Of a stretch of DNA of 26,689 nt, positions 10,604 to 19,222 are shown piece after piece (positions within the stretch are counted from its first letter, which is position 1; each line of letters opens with the position of its first letter). The stretch is from an uncultured Ellagibacter sp. (GTDB lineage: Bacteria > Actinomycetota > Coriobacteriia > Coriobacteriales > Eggerthellaceae), in contig CAKUGU010000033.1 of the NCBI GenBank assembly GCA_934654815.1, positions 1 to 26,689 on the forward strand, given 5' to 3'. Made by a program: the position numbers and the translations under genes. Below the pieces are notes generated by a model, which worked only from the letters and a program-made list of their open reading frames with translations, was not told where the DNA came from and ran no database searches.

Positions 10604-13600
10604 ATGTCGGCTCAGTTCAACATCCGGCGCGCGCAAAGCCGCCAGGTTTCGGTTCTCCAGCACGAGCTCGACCTTCCGCGTTTCGTTGCGACGACGCTGG
10701 TTGGCCGCGGCATCGATTCCCCCAAGAAGGCGCGGGCGTTTTTGTATCCGTCGCTCAAGCACGATTGGGGAAATCCCTACGATCTGCCGGGGCTTTCCGA
10801 GGTTGCCGACGCGCTGGAAGCGGCCGTCCGCGCCGGCAAGCGCATCCTCGTGTTCGGCGACTTCGACCTCGACGGCATCTCGGCCACGACGGTGCTCACG
10901 CGCGGCTTGCGCGACGTGGGGGCCGACGCTGTGCCGTTCATCCCGAAGCGCTTCGAAGAAGGCTACGGCATCACGGCGGCCGCGCTCGAGCGCGTGAAGA
11001 CCTACGACCCCGACTTCCTCGTCACCGTCGATTGCGGGATCGCTTGCAAGGTCGAGGCGAAGCTCGTGCAACAGGCCGGCATCGACGTCGCGATCACCGA
11101 CCATCACGAGCCGACCGACCTCGTTCCTGAAGGCGTGCCCGTCGCCGACCCGAAGATCGATCCCGAGTGCCCGAGCTGCGTGCTTGCTGGCGCGGGCGTG
11201 GCCCTCAAGCTCGTGCAGCTGCTCGGCGGGCGCTTCGGCAAGCCCTACCTCTGGCGCGACTTCATCGATTTCGCCACCTTGGGAACGGTGGCCGACCTCA
11301 TGCCCATGCTCGGCGAGAACCGCCCGCTCGTCATCGAGGGCCTGAAGATGATGAACAAGTCGCCGCGTCCCTGCATCGCGGCGCTGCTCGAAACCTCGGG
11401 TGCGCAGGGCAAGCCGCTCACCAGCACCAACCTAAGCTTCTCGCTCATCCCGCGCCTCAACGCGGCGGGGCGCATGGGCAATGCCGACCTGGCGCTTGAT
11501 CTGCTCATGTCCGACGACTTCGACGAGGCGCATCGCCTCGCGGTCGAGCTCGAAAGCCTGAACGACCAGCGTCGCGCCATCGAGGCCGAGCTGTCGGAAA
11601 TCGCGAAGGTGCAGGCCGCCGAGGTCTACCGTGGCCAGCGCGCGCTCGTGGTCGCGGGCGAGGGCTGGCACGAGGGCGTAAAGGGGATCGTGGCGAGCCG
11701 GCTCGTCGGCATCTACGGCGTGCCGTGCATTCTCATCACCATCGACGGCGACGAGGCGCGTGGGTCGGGGCGCAGCGTGGGGCGGGTGAACCTGTTCGCG
11801 GCCGTCGAGTCGGCGAGCGACCTGCTCATCCGCTTCGGCGGGCACGAGGCCGCCGTGGGCGTCACCCTGAAAACGAAGGACATCCCCGCGTTTTCCCGCG
11901 CGCTCTGCGACTACCTGGACAAACTTCCCGAAGACGCGTTCCACCCGCTCATCGAGATCGACTCGTGCGTTAGCCTCGACGAGCTCACGCTCGACACCGT
12001 CGGCGCGCTCAAACAGGTGGCGCCGTTCGGGCAGGAGAATCCAGTGCCGTGCTTCCTCGCCCGCGACGTGCTGCTCACGCACTGCCGCGCCGTCGGCGCC
12101 GAGAAGAACCACTTCTCGTGCACGCTCACGAACGGGCGCTCGTCGATCTCGGGCATCATGTTCCACTGCACCGACATCGAGAAGCTCATGACGACCGACA
12201 GCGTGGTGAACGTCGCCTTCCAGGTGGAAATCGACACGTGGCGCGGACGCAAGTCGGTGAAGGCGATGTTGAAGTCCATCGCGCCCGCACGCACCTGCCC
12301 GGGGCTCGAAGCGTGCCTCGAGCCCGACAACCTCTCGTTCGCAGCCGACCTGTACGCGACGAGCGATGCCGAGCTGTGCGAGGATTGCTGCGAGAGCCCC
12401 GAGGACATCGAGGCGTACGAGTGCGAGCGCGAGAAGAACCGCGCGTGCTGGGAAAAGAAGGCGAAGGCCGACCCCGATGCGCTCGAGGACGCGGTCGTCG
12501 CCGCCATCATCGGCGACAAGGAGCTCCACAAGTCGCAGCGCATCGTGCTTTCCAGCCTGCGCTCGCGCAACTCCGTGCTCGCCGTCATGGCGACGGGGCG
12601 CGGAAAATCGCTCACCTTCCAGGTGCACGCCGCGTGCGAGGCGCTCGCGCACGGCAAGGCGAGCCTTTTCGTCTACCCGTTGCGCGCGCTCATCGCCGAC
12701 CAGGCGTTCCACATCAACGAGGCGCTCTCGCCCTTCGGCATCAACGCCTGCACGCTCACGGGCGAAAGCACGCCCGACGAGCGCCGCCAGGTGTTCGCGG
12801 GGCTTTCCGACGGCTCGGTCGACATCGTGCTCACCACGCCCGAGTTCCTCGACTGCCATGCCGACGAGTTCGCCCAGTCGGGGCGCATCGACTTCGTCGT
12901 GGTGGACGAGGCGCACCACATCGGGCTTTCGCGCGCGGGGCACCGGCCCGCGTACGGGCGTCTGGGCGAGGCGATCGCGCGCCTGGGTAACCCGGTCGTG
13001 CTCGCGCTCACCGCGACCTCGGACGAGTCGGTCACCGACGCCATCGACCGCGTGCTTCCCGTGAAAGGGCACGTGGTCGACGACACGATGCGTGGCAACC
13101 TGGCCATCGTCGACCAGCGCAACCTGCGCAACCGCGGCGACTACTTGGCCTCGCTCGTTGCGCAGGGCGAGAAGACCGTGATCTACGTGTCGTCGCGCGA
13201 GCAGTCCGTGGCACTCGCCCGCAACCTGCGCAAACGTGTGCCGCAGATGGCGCCGCTCATCGGTTTCTACAACGCGGGCCTCTCGCGCGCCGAGCGCATG
13301 CGCGTGGAAGACCTGTTCCGCTCCGACGCCCTGTCGGTGCTCGTGGCCACCTCGGCGTTCGGGGAAGGCGTGAACATCCCCAATATCCGCAACGTCGTGC
13401 TGTTCCAGCTGCCCTACAACGAAATCGAGTTCAACCAGATGAGCGGGCGCGCAGGCCGCGACGGCAGGCCGGCAGCGATCCACCTTCTGTTCGGGCGCTC
13501 GGACGTGAAGCACAACGAGCGCATCCTCCACGAGATGACCCCCGACCACGACGTGCTCGCCCAGGTGTACCGCACCCTGCGCGCGGTGCAGCGGCGTACG

Positions 13601-13951
13601 CCCGGCAAGTTCTTCGAGATGGCCGACGGCGAGCTTTCGCGCATCGTGTGCGACAGCGGGTGCGAGATCACGCCGCGTTCGGCCGCCTGCGGCATCGCCG
13701 TCTTCCGCGAGCTCGGGCTCATCGAGACGCACGTCGCCTCCGCGTCGGGCGAGGGCGTGCGCATGGTGCGCGTGAAGGAGGGTGCCGCGCGCGTGGAGCT
13801 CACCGACAGCGTGCGCTACCGCGAGGGCTTGGGCGAGCGCGACATCTTCCGCGCGTTCTACGAATGGGTGATCGATTGCGACCGCAAACGCCTTGAGCAG
13901 CGCGTTTCGGGCCCCATCACGCCCCAGATGAAGCCGCAGCACTTGAAGTAG
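10604..13951 (+). CDS. recJ: RecJ exonuclease fused to RecQ-like helicase
   Basis: One 1115-residue frame joins two DNA-repair activities. Start ATG 10604 follows GAGGT; the frame extends further upstream but without family similarity. Residues 1-560 are RecJ: motif I GDFDLDG (D86, D88, D90), TVDCGI (D143), DHH 166-168, RLNAAGRMG, a GGH motif (RFGGHEAAVG) and the OB-like QVAPFGQENPVP. RecJ degrades single-stranded DNA 5' to 3'. A cysteine-rich linker follows (C565, C571, C592, C595, C596, C607, C615). Residues about 630-1000 are a superfamily 2 helicase with RecQ-like motifs: MATGRGKS (K668), DEAH 768-771, ALTATSD and QMSGRAGRDG (947-954). The last 110 residues look like a winged-helix region; no clear HRDC is seen. 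Joining of RecJ and RecQ functions fits their known cooperation in RecF-pathway end resection. Frame and codon use are continuous, so this is a true fusion. Confidence 0.92.
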   Translation: MSAQFNIRRAQSRQVSVLQHELDLPRFVATTLVGRGIDSPKKARAFLYPSLKHDWGNPYDLPGLSEVADALEAAVRAGKRILVFGDFDLDGISATTVLTRGLRDVGADAVPFIPKRFEEGYGITAAALERVKTYDPDFLVTVDCGIACKVEAKLVQQAGIDVAITDHHEPTDLVPEGVPVADPKIDPECPSCVLAGAGVALKLVQLLGGRFGKPYLWRDFIDFATLGTVADLMPMLGENRPLVIEGLKMMNKSPRPCIAALLETSGAQGKPLTSTNLSFSLIPRLNAAGRMGNADLALDLLMSDDFDEAHRLAVELESLNDQRRAIEAELSEIAKVQAAEVYRGQRALVVAGEGWHEGVKGIVASRLVGIYGVPCILITIDGDEARGSGRSVGRVNLFAAVESASDLLIRFGGHEAAVGVTLKTKDIPAFSRALCDYLDKLPEDAFHPLIEIDSCVSLDELTLDTVGALKQVAPFGQENPVPCFLARDVLLTHCRAVGAEKNHFSCTLTNGRSSISGIMFHCTDIEKLMTTDSVVNVAFQVEIDTWRGRKSVKAMLKSIAPARTCPGLEACLEPDNLSFAADLYATSDAELCEDCCESPEDIEAYECEREKNRACWEKKAKADPDALEDAVVAAIIGDKELHKSQRIVLSSLRSRNSVLAVMATGRGKSLTFQVHAACEALAHGKASLFVYPLRALIADQAFHINEALSPFGINACTLTGESTPDERRQVFAGLSDGSVDIVLTTPEFLDCHADEFAQSGRIDFVVVDEAHHIGLSRAGHRPAYGRLGEAIARLGNPVVLALTATSDESVTDAIDRVLPVKGHVVDDTMRGNLAIVDQRNLRNRGDYLASLVAQGEKTVIYVSSREQSVALARNLRKRVPQMAPLIGFYNAGLSRAERMRVEDLFRSDALSVLVATSAFGEGVNIPNIRNVVLFQLPYNEIEFNQMSGRAGRDGRPAAIHLLFGRSDVKHNERILHEMTPDHDVLAQVYRTLRAVQRRTPGKFFEMADGELSRIVCDSGCEITPRSAACGIAVFRELGLIETHVASASGEGVRMVRVKEGAARVELTDSVRYREGLGERDIFRAFYEWVIDCDRKRLEQRVSGPITPQMKPQHLK

Positions 13952-14020
13952 AATAGAATCATCCGATATCGAACGACTGCGCCGAATGCGGCGTTGCAGC
14001 AACGAGGAAAGGGGGCCGAC

Positions 14021-16432
14021 GTGAGTACCGATCGTCATGACGAAGACGAGGTCATGCTTGGGAAATCGCTCAAGTCGTCTTCCGACAAGCAAGGGGCCGA
14101 CGAGGTCATGCTCGGCCGCGCCCATACCCCCGAGAAGAGCTTCTCGGTTCTGGCGCGCCCGACCGAGGTCGGCGAGTTCCACACCACCGAAACGCCTGAA
14201 GAGCGTTTCGCCGAGCTCGAGCGGCTGTCTTCGGGCTACCTTACCGACGACGAGAAGGACATGCTCGAGCGCGCGTTCCGCTTCGCCGACAAGGCGCACA
14301 AGGGAGTGGCGCGCAAGTCGGGCGAGCCGTATATCATCCATCCGGTCGAGGTCGCCATCATCTTGGCCGATCTGCGTATGGACGCCGAAACGCTCTGCGC
14401 GGCGCTTCTGCACGACACCATCGAGGACACCGAAGTCACCTACGACGACATCGCCCGCGAATTCAACGACAACGTGGCGGCGCTCGTCGACGGCGTGACC
14501 AAGATCACGCGCATCGAGGTGGAAAGCCTTTCCGACAAGCAGGCCGCGACCATTCGCAAGATGTTCGTCGCCATGAGCAAGGACATCCGCGTCATCGTCA
14601 TCAAGCTCGCCGACCGCCTGCACAACATGCGCACGCTCGCGGCGCTCAAGGAAGACCGCCGTATCTTCAAGGCGCGCGAAACGCTCGAGATCTACGCGCC
14701 CATCGCGCACCGTTTGGGCATCAACTCCGTGAAATGGGAGCTTGAGGACCTGTCGTTCTACTACCTCGAGCCCAACAAGTATAAGCAGGTCAGTCGCATG
14801 GTGACCGAGTCGCGCGCCGAGCGCGAGGCGTATCTCGGCCAGGTCATCTCCGTCCTTCACGACGAGATGGAGAAGGTCAACATCGTCTGTCAGATCATGG
14901 GTCGCCCGAAGCATCTGTGGTCCATCTACCAGAAGATGGTGAACAAGGGCAAGGGCTTCTCCGAGATCTACGACCTCATCGCCGTGCGCATCATCGTGAA
15001 GACGGTGAAGGACTGCTACTCGGCGCTCGGCGCGGTGCATACGCTGTGGCACCCGATGCCGGGGCGGTTCAAAGACTACATCGCCATGCCGAAGTTCAAC
15101 ATGTACCAAAGCCTGCACACCACGGTCATCGGCCCTGCGGGTCGCCCGCTCGAAGTGCAGATCCGCACCGAGGAGATGCACCGGCAAAGCGAATACGGCG
15201 TTGCTGCGCACTGGCGCTACAAGGAGAAGGGCGCCAAGGCCGACGCTGCGCTCGACCAGCAGCTCGCATGGCTGCGCCAGATGGTCGACTGGCAGGACGA
15301 GACGCAGGATTCCCGCGAGTTCCTGAAGGACCTGAAGGTCGACCTGGCGCCGACCGAGGTGTTCGTGTTCACGCCGAAGGGCGAGGTCATGAGCCTGCGC
15401 GCTGGCTCGACGCCGGTCGATTTCGCGTACGCTATCCACACCGAGGTGGGCAACCGCTGCGTCGGTGCGAAGGTGAACGGCGCCATCGTGCCGCTCACCT
15501 ACGAGCTGCAGCTCGGCGACCGCGTGGAGATCCTCACCCAGAAGAGCGCCACGCCGTCGCGCGACTGGCTCAACATCGTGAAGACCCCGAGCGCGCGCAA
15601 CAAGATCCGTTCGTACTTCAGCAAGATCAGCCGCTCGGACGATTTGCAGGAAGGCCGCGACCGCCTGACGCGCGAGATGAAGAAGCACGGCATCGGCATC
15701 TCGAGCGCGAACTCGATGCGCGCCATTAAGACCATTTCCGAGCATATGGGCTACAACAGCCCCGACGATATGCTCGTGAACATCGGCACGGGCAAGGAAA
15801 GCGTGCAGCACGTGGGAAACCGCCTGCTGAAGATGCTTGTCGACGGCGGCAACGAGCAGGCGGGCGCTCCGACGCTCGGCGAATCGGAAACGTCTCCGGG
15901 CGTGCTTCCCCCCATGATCACGAGCGTGGTCGCGCCGAAACGCCGCGAGGCGCACAGCTCGAACGGCATCGTGGTGAAGGGCGTCGACGACGTGCTCGTG
16001 CGTCTTTCTCGCTGCTGCAACCCGGTGCCGGGCGACAAGATCCTGGGCTTCGTGACCCGCGGGCGCGGCGTGTCGGTGCATCGTGCCGACTGTCCCAACG
16101 CGCAGGAGCTTATGAAGCATCCCGAGCGCATCATCGACGTGGCCTGGGAGGACTCGGCTCCTTCCAACACCTCCTACAAGGTGGAGATCTACATCGAGGC
16201 GCTCGACCGTATGAACCTTCTGCGCGATGTCGCCGTCATCCTGTCCGACCAGGGTGCGAACGTTCTGTCGAGCAACACCATCTCGCATCGCGACGGCATG
16301 GTGGAGATGCGCTTTCTGTTCCAGGTGTCCGACATCGCGGTCATCGACTCGGTGCAGAAGAAGCTTCTCGCGCTCGAAGGCGTGTTCGACGCGCACCGTA
16401 TGCTCCCCGGGCAAGGAGCGAAGAAGAAATAA
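14021..16432 (+). CDS. rel: Bifunctional (p)ppGpp synthetase/hydrolase Rel
   Basis: Rel makes and destroys the stringent-response alarmone. I chose GTG 14021, preceded by AAAGGGGG. The 803-residue protein has all domains: HD hydrolase with intact HDTIED (131-136), synthetase with RFKD (349-352) and YQSLHTTV, TGS (EVFVFTPKGEVMSLRAGSTP), a conserved cysteine-containing region (RCCNPVPGD, C665-C666) and a C-terminal ACT domain. RFKD, rather than the acidic ExDD of monofunctional RelA, fits a bifunctional enzyme. Before the HD domain lies a disordered 60-residue extension with the hexapeptide DEVMLG twice. The gene follows recJ by 69 bp and precedes a metallo-hydrolase by 31 bp. Confidence 0.96.
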   Translation: MSTDRHDEDEVMLGKSLKSSSDKQGADEVMLGRAHTPEKSFSVLARPTEVGEFHTTETPEERFAELERLSSGYLTDDEKDMLERAFRFADKAHKGVARKSGEPYIIHPVEVAIILADLRMDAETLCAALLHDTIEDTEVTYDDIAREFNDNVAALVDGVTKITRIEVESLSDKQAATIRKMFVAMSKDIRVIVIKLADRLHNMRTLAALKEDRRIFKARETLEIYAPIAHRLGINSVKWELEDLSFYYLEPNKYKQVSRMVTESRAEREAYLGQVISVLHDEMEKVNIVCQIMGRPKHLWSIYQKMVNKGKGFSEIYDLIAVRIIVKTVKDCYSALGAVHTLWHPMPGRFKDYIAMPKFNMYQSLHTTVIGPAGRPLEVQIRTEEMHRQSEYGVAAHWRYKEKGAKADAALDQQLAWLRQMVDWQDETQDSREFLKDLKVDLAPTEVFVFTPKGEVMSLRAGSTPVDFAYAIHTEVGNRCVGAKVNGAIVPLTYELQLGDRVEILTQKSATPSRDWLNIVKTPSARNKIRSYFSKISRSDDLQEGRDRLTREMKKHGIGISSANSMRAIKTISEHMGYNSPDDMLVNIGTGKESVQHVGNRLLKMLVDGGNEQAGAPTLGESETSPGVLPPMITSVVAPKRREAHSSNGIVVKGVDDVLVRLSRCCNPVPGDKILGFVTRGRGVSVHRADCPNAQELMKHPERIIDVAWEDSAPSNTSYKVEIYIEALDRMNLLRDVAVILSDQGANVLSSNTISHRDGMVEMRFLFQVSDIAVIDSVQKKLLALEGVFDAHRMLPGQGAKKK

Positions 16433-16463
16433 CGCCTGCGTTTGAGCGATCAGAAGGAGACAC

Positions 16464-17123
16464 ATGGCTCTCAAGATTCAAAACACCTGCGTTGACGTGG
16501 AGGTTCTCGTCCAGGGCCCCATCCAGAACAACGTCTACATCGTTTCCGATGGCGAGGGAACCCTGGTTGTCGACCCGTCGTGCGACGCCGCCGAGATCAT
16601 GCGCGCGCTCAATGGCCGCGATCTCGACGCCATCATGCTCACCCATCGCCACTACGACCACGTGGGTGCGGCGGCCGAGCTTAGGCGACTCACCGGCGCC
16701 ACGGTCATCGCGTCGAACATCGACGCGCCGGTCATCTGCGGGGAGGAACCCATTCCTGCAGAGATGAACTCGTTTGAAACCTGCGAAGTCGACTACCGCG
16801 CCGAGGACGGCGACATCGTGGAAATCGGCAACATGGCGTGGAAGGTGCTCGTAACGCCGGGGCACACGAAGGGCGGCATGTGCTGGTTCCTCGTGCCGCA
16901 ATTCGGCAATCACCAAGACGGCGCGCCCGTGCTCCTGTCGGGCGACACGCTGTTCTCGGGCACGGTCGGGCGCACGGACTTCATCGGCGGCAGCGCGGAG
17001 GACATGAAGGCGTCCATGCGCAAGCTCGCGTTCTTGCCTGACGAAACCGTGGTGCTTCCGGGGCACGGCGATGCGACCACGATCGGCGCCGAACGCGAGC
17101 GCACGTTCGCACGCTGGGCGTAA
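16464..17123 (+). CDS. MBL-fold metallo-hydrolase, glyoxalase II-like
   Basis: A 219-residue metallo-beta-lactamase-fold protein with the dinuclear metal signature THRHYDH (H61, H63, D65, H66), then TPGHTKGG, SGDTLFSGTVGRTDF and PGHGDATTIGAER. These match the hydroxyacylglutathione-hydrolase-like branch. The C-terminal substrate-binding domain of true GloB is absent, so the substrate is unknown. Start ATG with AGAAGGAGA upstream. It is 31 bp after rel and probably co-transcribed with it, a common pairing in Gram-positive genomes. Confidence 0.9.
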   Translation: MALKIQNTCVDVEVLVQGPIQNNVYIVSDGEGTLVVDPSCDAAEIMRALNGRDLDAIMLTHRHYDHVGAAAELRRLTGATVIASNIDAPVICGEEPIPAEMNSFETCEVDYRAEDGDIVEIGNMAWKVLVTPGHTKGGMCWFLVPQFGNHQDGAPVLLSGDTLFSGTVGRTDFIGGSAEDMKASMRKLAFLPDETVVLPGHGDATTIGAERERTFARWA

Positions 17124-17135
17124 GCGCGTTTCCTG

Positions 17136-17173
17136 CGCACTCAATCGGCATTTTCGGCGGCGAGTGCGATTGA
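17136..17173 (+). other. Overlapping inverted repeats after the metallo-hydrolase
   Basis: CGCACTC/GAGTGCG (17136-17142/17162-17168) and TCAATCG/CGATTGA (17141-17147/17167-17173) are both perfect 7-bp inverted repeats and exclude each other. There is no T-run, so this is at best a weak terminator. Confidence 0.3.
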
Positions 17174-17209
17174 TTCGCAACCCGCGCCTTTCCACTACCG
17201 CCTGCAAGT

Positions 17210-17254
17210 TTTGCGAAACCGTAAAGAAACTTTGCGAAAGCGATACGTTACACT
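17210..17254 (+). promoter_or_regulatory. Candidate promoter and operator of the DUF47 gene
   Basis: TTTGCGAAA occurs at 17210 and 17231, 21 bp apart (about two helix turns), with GTAAAGAAAC between them. GAAAC/GAAAC/GAAAG recur at 17215, 17226 and 17236. TACACT (17249-17254) is a possible -10 without a -35. An inverted repeat ACGTTA/TAACGT (17245-17250/17260-17265) overlaps it. The GTAAAG core is shared with the ppk and ppx upstream regions, but the spacing differs. Confidence 0.35.
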
Positions 17255-17342
17255 TTTCCTAACGTTTACGTAGCGGGGCACTGCGGCATTCGCGCGCCCC
17301 AGCGAATCGGTCTGTTGGCACTACTCGAAAGGGAGTCGGTGT

Positions 17343-17972
17343 ATGGGCAAGAAGCACAAGTTCGATTACTTCAGTGCGTTCGAGGATCTTTCTGAGCTCG
17401 CGGTGACGGAGGCGGATCTCCTCATCGAGACGATCGAGACGTTCACGTCCGCCGACCAGCTTAAAGGAGTCATGGAGAAGGCCCACGAGATCGAGCACCA
17501 GGGCGACCTTATCAACCACAAGATCTTCCAAAGCGTCGCCACCGACTTCATCACGCCCATCGAACGCGAAGACATCATCCAGCTTGCGCAGAACCTCGAC
17601 GATATCATCGACTACATCGAAGACGTCATGCAGCGCTTCTACATGTACGACATCCACATCATGCACAAGGACGCGCTCGAGTTCGCACACCTTATCCGCA
17701 AGGCGTGCAAGGCGCTCAACAAGGCGATGGAGGACTTCCGTAACTTCAAGAAGTCCAAGAAGTTCAAGTCACTCATCATCGAGGTCAACACGCACGAGGA
17801 AGAGGCCGACCAGCTGCTCATGCACGTCATCCGCGATCTGCATACCACCGACCGCGACAACACGATGCGCGTCATGGTGTGGTCGCAAATCTACAACCGC
17901 ATGGAGAAATGCGCCGACGCGGCCGAGCATGCCGCCGACACCATGAGCACCATCCTGCTGAAGAACGTGTAG
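17343..17972 (+). CDS. DUF47/PhoU-like protein
   Basis: The 209-residue all-helical protein matches the DUF47 (PhoU_div) family. Characteristic helices are HEIEHQGDLINHKIF and REDIIQLAQNLDDIIDYIED, and later EVNTHEEEADQLL and WSQIYNRMEKCADAAEHAA. The acidic pairs bind metal in PhoU-type folds. Family members usually sit next to a Pit-type phosphate transporter and modulate it. No pit gene adjoins this one; the neighbours are a metallo-hydrolase and a convergent phospholipase. The ATG is preceded by GAAAGGGAG. It has its own 219-bp upstream region and a strong terminator, so it is probably a single-gene transcript. Confidence 0.92.
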   Translation: MGKKHKFDYFSAFEDLSELAVTEADLLIETIETFTSADQLKGVMEKAHEIEHQGDLINHKIFQSVATDFITPIEREDIIQLAQNLDDIIDYIEDVMQRFYMYDIHIMHKDALEFAHLIRKACKALNKAMEDFRNFKKSKKFKSLIIEVNTHEEEADQLLMHVIRDLHTTDRDNTMRVMVWSQIYNRMEKCADAAEHAADTMSTILLKNV

Positions 17973-18003
17973 CGGCTGCGAAGTTATCGCGCTTGCAAAG
18001 GGA

Positions 18004-18044
18004 AAGCCCGTGTCCGGAAATCGCTTCCGGATACGGGCTTGTTT
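18004..18044. terminator. Bidirectional terminator between DUF47 and phospholipase genes
   Basis: AAGCCCGT, one mismatch, TCCGGAA (18004-18019) pairs with TTCCGGA, mismatch, ACGGGCTT (18025-18040), a 15-bp stem around one mismatch with a 5-nt loop. GTTTCGTTTC follows on the plus strand and TCCCTTT on the minus strand, so it can serve both convergent genes. Confidence 0.88.
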
Positions 18045-18093
18045 CGTTTCGGGGGTGCGGGGTGGGTGCGGGCGTGCCCCACTTACACGCTTG

Positions 18094-19059
18094 CTACTCG
18101 ACGGCGTCCACCGAAAGCAGCTTCGCTTCCACGGGGTCGCCTGAGAAGTTGAGGTCGCCCGTGATCGCGCGCGCCGCGGCAAGGTCGAAGCTGTCCTCAT
18201 CGAACGCCTTGCGCGCCTCGTCGAACCGTGTGCTCGCGTGCTCGTAGCGATCCCAGAAGCTGTCGGTCGACTGCTCGCCGGTGAAGGGGTTTTCCCAGGT
18301 GGCGTGCTCGCGGTTGTCGTAGGCGCACGTGTCGGCCAGGATGGCGCGATGGCTCATGGCCCGGTAGAACGAATAGGGGCGCACGAGCTCCTCGATGCTC
18401 GCGATGGCCTCGCGTTTTATGCCGGTGCTCGAGTGAAATAGGTGCTGCACCAGCCGGAAGCACTTCACCGCGTCGCCGAAGGCATGGATCGGGATGATCT
18501 TGCCGTACACGGAGAACACCACGTTCGCGTACATGGTCGACACGATGGAAAGCATATGGTCGGAGCCTTTGAGGATGTTCACGGCGGGGTTGAACGTGGC
18601 GACGGTTTCCCCGCGCTTGGCGGTGAGCACCATCTCGTCGTACTCGCTTTCGATGACGGCGTGCACCTCGTTACCGTCGTCGCGCGAAAGGCCTGGCTCG
18701 CCAGCGTCGCACAGCGCGTACTCGTGGAAGTACACGAGCGGGTGCATGGTCGAGTCGAGCACATAGTGCCCTAAGAATCCGAGCGCGTAGGCGCGACCGA
18801 TCGAACGGTCGGCGTCGTCGAGCGCGGACACGGCCTGCTTGAAGGCGGCGATGACCTCGGTCGGCTTGTCGTGGTGCATGAGGCTGCCGAGCTTATGCAC
18901 GGGGGCGAGCAGGGGGTTCGCCACCGAGTAGAACAGGGGGTCGGGCCCTTGGTTTCCCAGAAGGAAGGCCTCGACTTCGTCTTTCGTCGACCCGATTTCG
19001 GCGTACTGGCGCGCGTAGGCGTCCTGTCCGAACGCGTCGTGCGTGATGATGGCGGGCAT
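18094..19059 (-). CDS. Zinc-dependent phospholipase C family protein
   Basis: The 321-residue product has the histidine/aspartate pattern of the zinc-dependent phospholipase C fold: ITHDAFGQDAY at the N terminus, GNQGPDPLFYS, KLGSLMHHDKP, and GHYVLDSTMHPLVYFHEYA with the metal-binding HxxxD-like spacing. I chose ATG 19059, with AGGAGGAG eight bases upstream; an upstream in-frame start at 19152 overlaps the promoter. No signal peptide is visible, so the protein is probably cytosolic and may act on other phosphodiesters. The substrate is not known. It is divergent from the MFS gene and convergent with DUF47. Confidence 0.85.
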   Translation of the reverse strand: MPAIITHDAFGQDAYARQYAEIGSTKDEVEAFLLGNQGPDPLFYSVANPLLAPVHKLGSLMHHDKPTEVIAAFKQAVSALDDADRSIGRAYALGFLGHYVLDSTMHPLVYFHEYALCDAGEPGLSRDDGNEVHAVIESEYDEMVLTAKRGETVATFNPAVNILKGSDHMLSIVSTMYANVVFSVYGKIIPIHAFGDAVKCFRLVQHLFHSSTGIKREAIASIEELVRPYSFYRAMSHRAILADTCAYDNREHATWENPFTGEQSTDSFWDRYEHASTRFDEARKAFDEDSFDLAAARAITGDLNFSGDPVEAKLLSVDAVE

Positions 19060-19105
19060 GGCCTTCACTCCTCCTGATGGGAAATTTACGTTGGTCGCTT
19101 CGAGC

Positions 19106-19134
19106 ATCATATACAATGAGAGGCGCTTTGTTAA
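19106..19134 (-). promoter_or_regulatory. Sigma-A type promoter of the phospholipase gene
   Basis: TTAACA (19134-19129), 17-bp spacer, TATGAT (19111-19106): five of six matches in each hexamer at optimal spacing, about 47 bp before the start codon. It is the best consensus promoter in the window. Confidence 0.75.
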
Positions 19135-19222
19135 CGCACAGGGCGCTCCCACAGATGTTTCTTCATGATAAAAGTACGCTCTGAACAGGGAGTTTGTTTT
19201 CTATAGGCAGGAAGGTCGACGC

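Noticed and set aside
10604..13951. RecJ-helicase as an artefact of a lost stop codon or frameshift
   Set aside because: Frame and codon use are continuous, and the linker is a cysteine-rich sequence rather than translated intergenic DNA.
13980..14004. Small hairpins CGCCG/CGGCG and CGTTGC/GCAACG before rel
   Set aside because: Short stems without T-run; too weak to call a terminator or regulatory RNA.
11432..16474. A 1680-codon open frame on the minus strand across recJ-helicase and rel
   Set aside because: It is antisense to two genes with complete family motifs; its composition (R, H, D, V, L-rich, no motifs) is what GC-biased codons give when read on the other strand.
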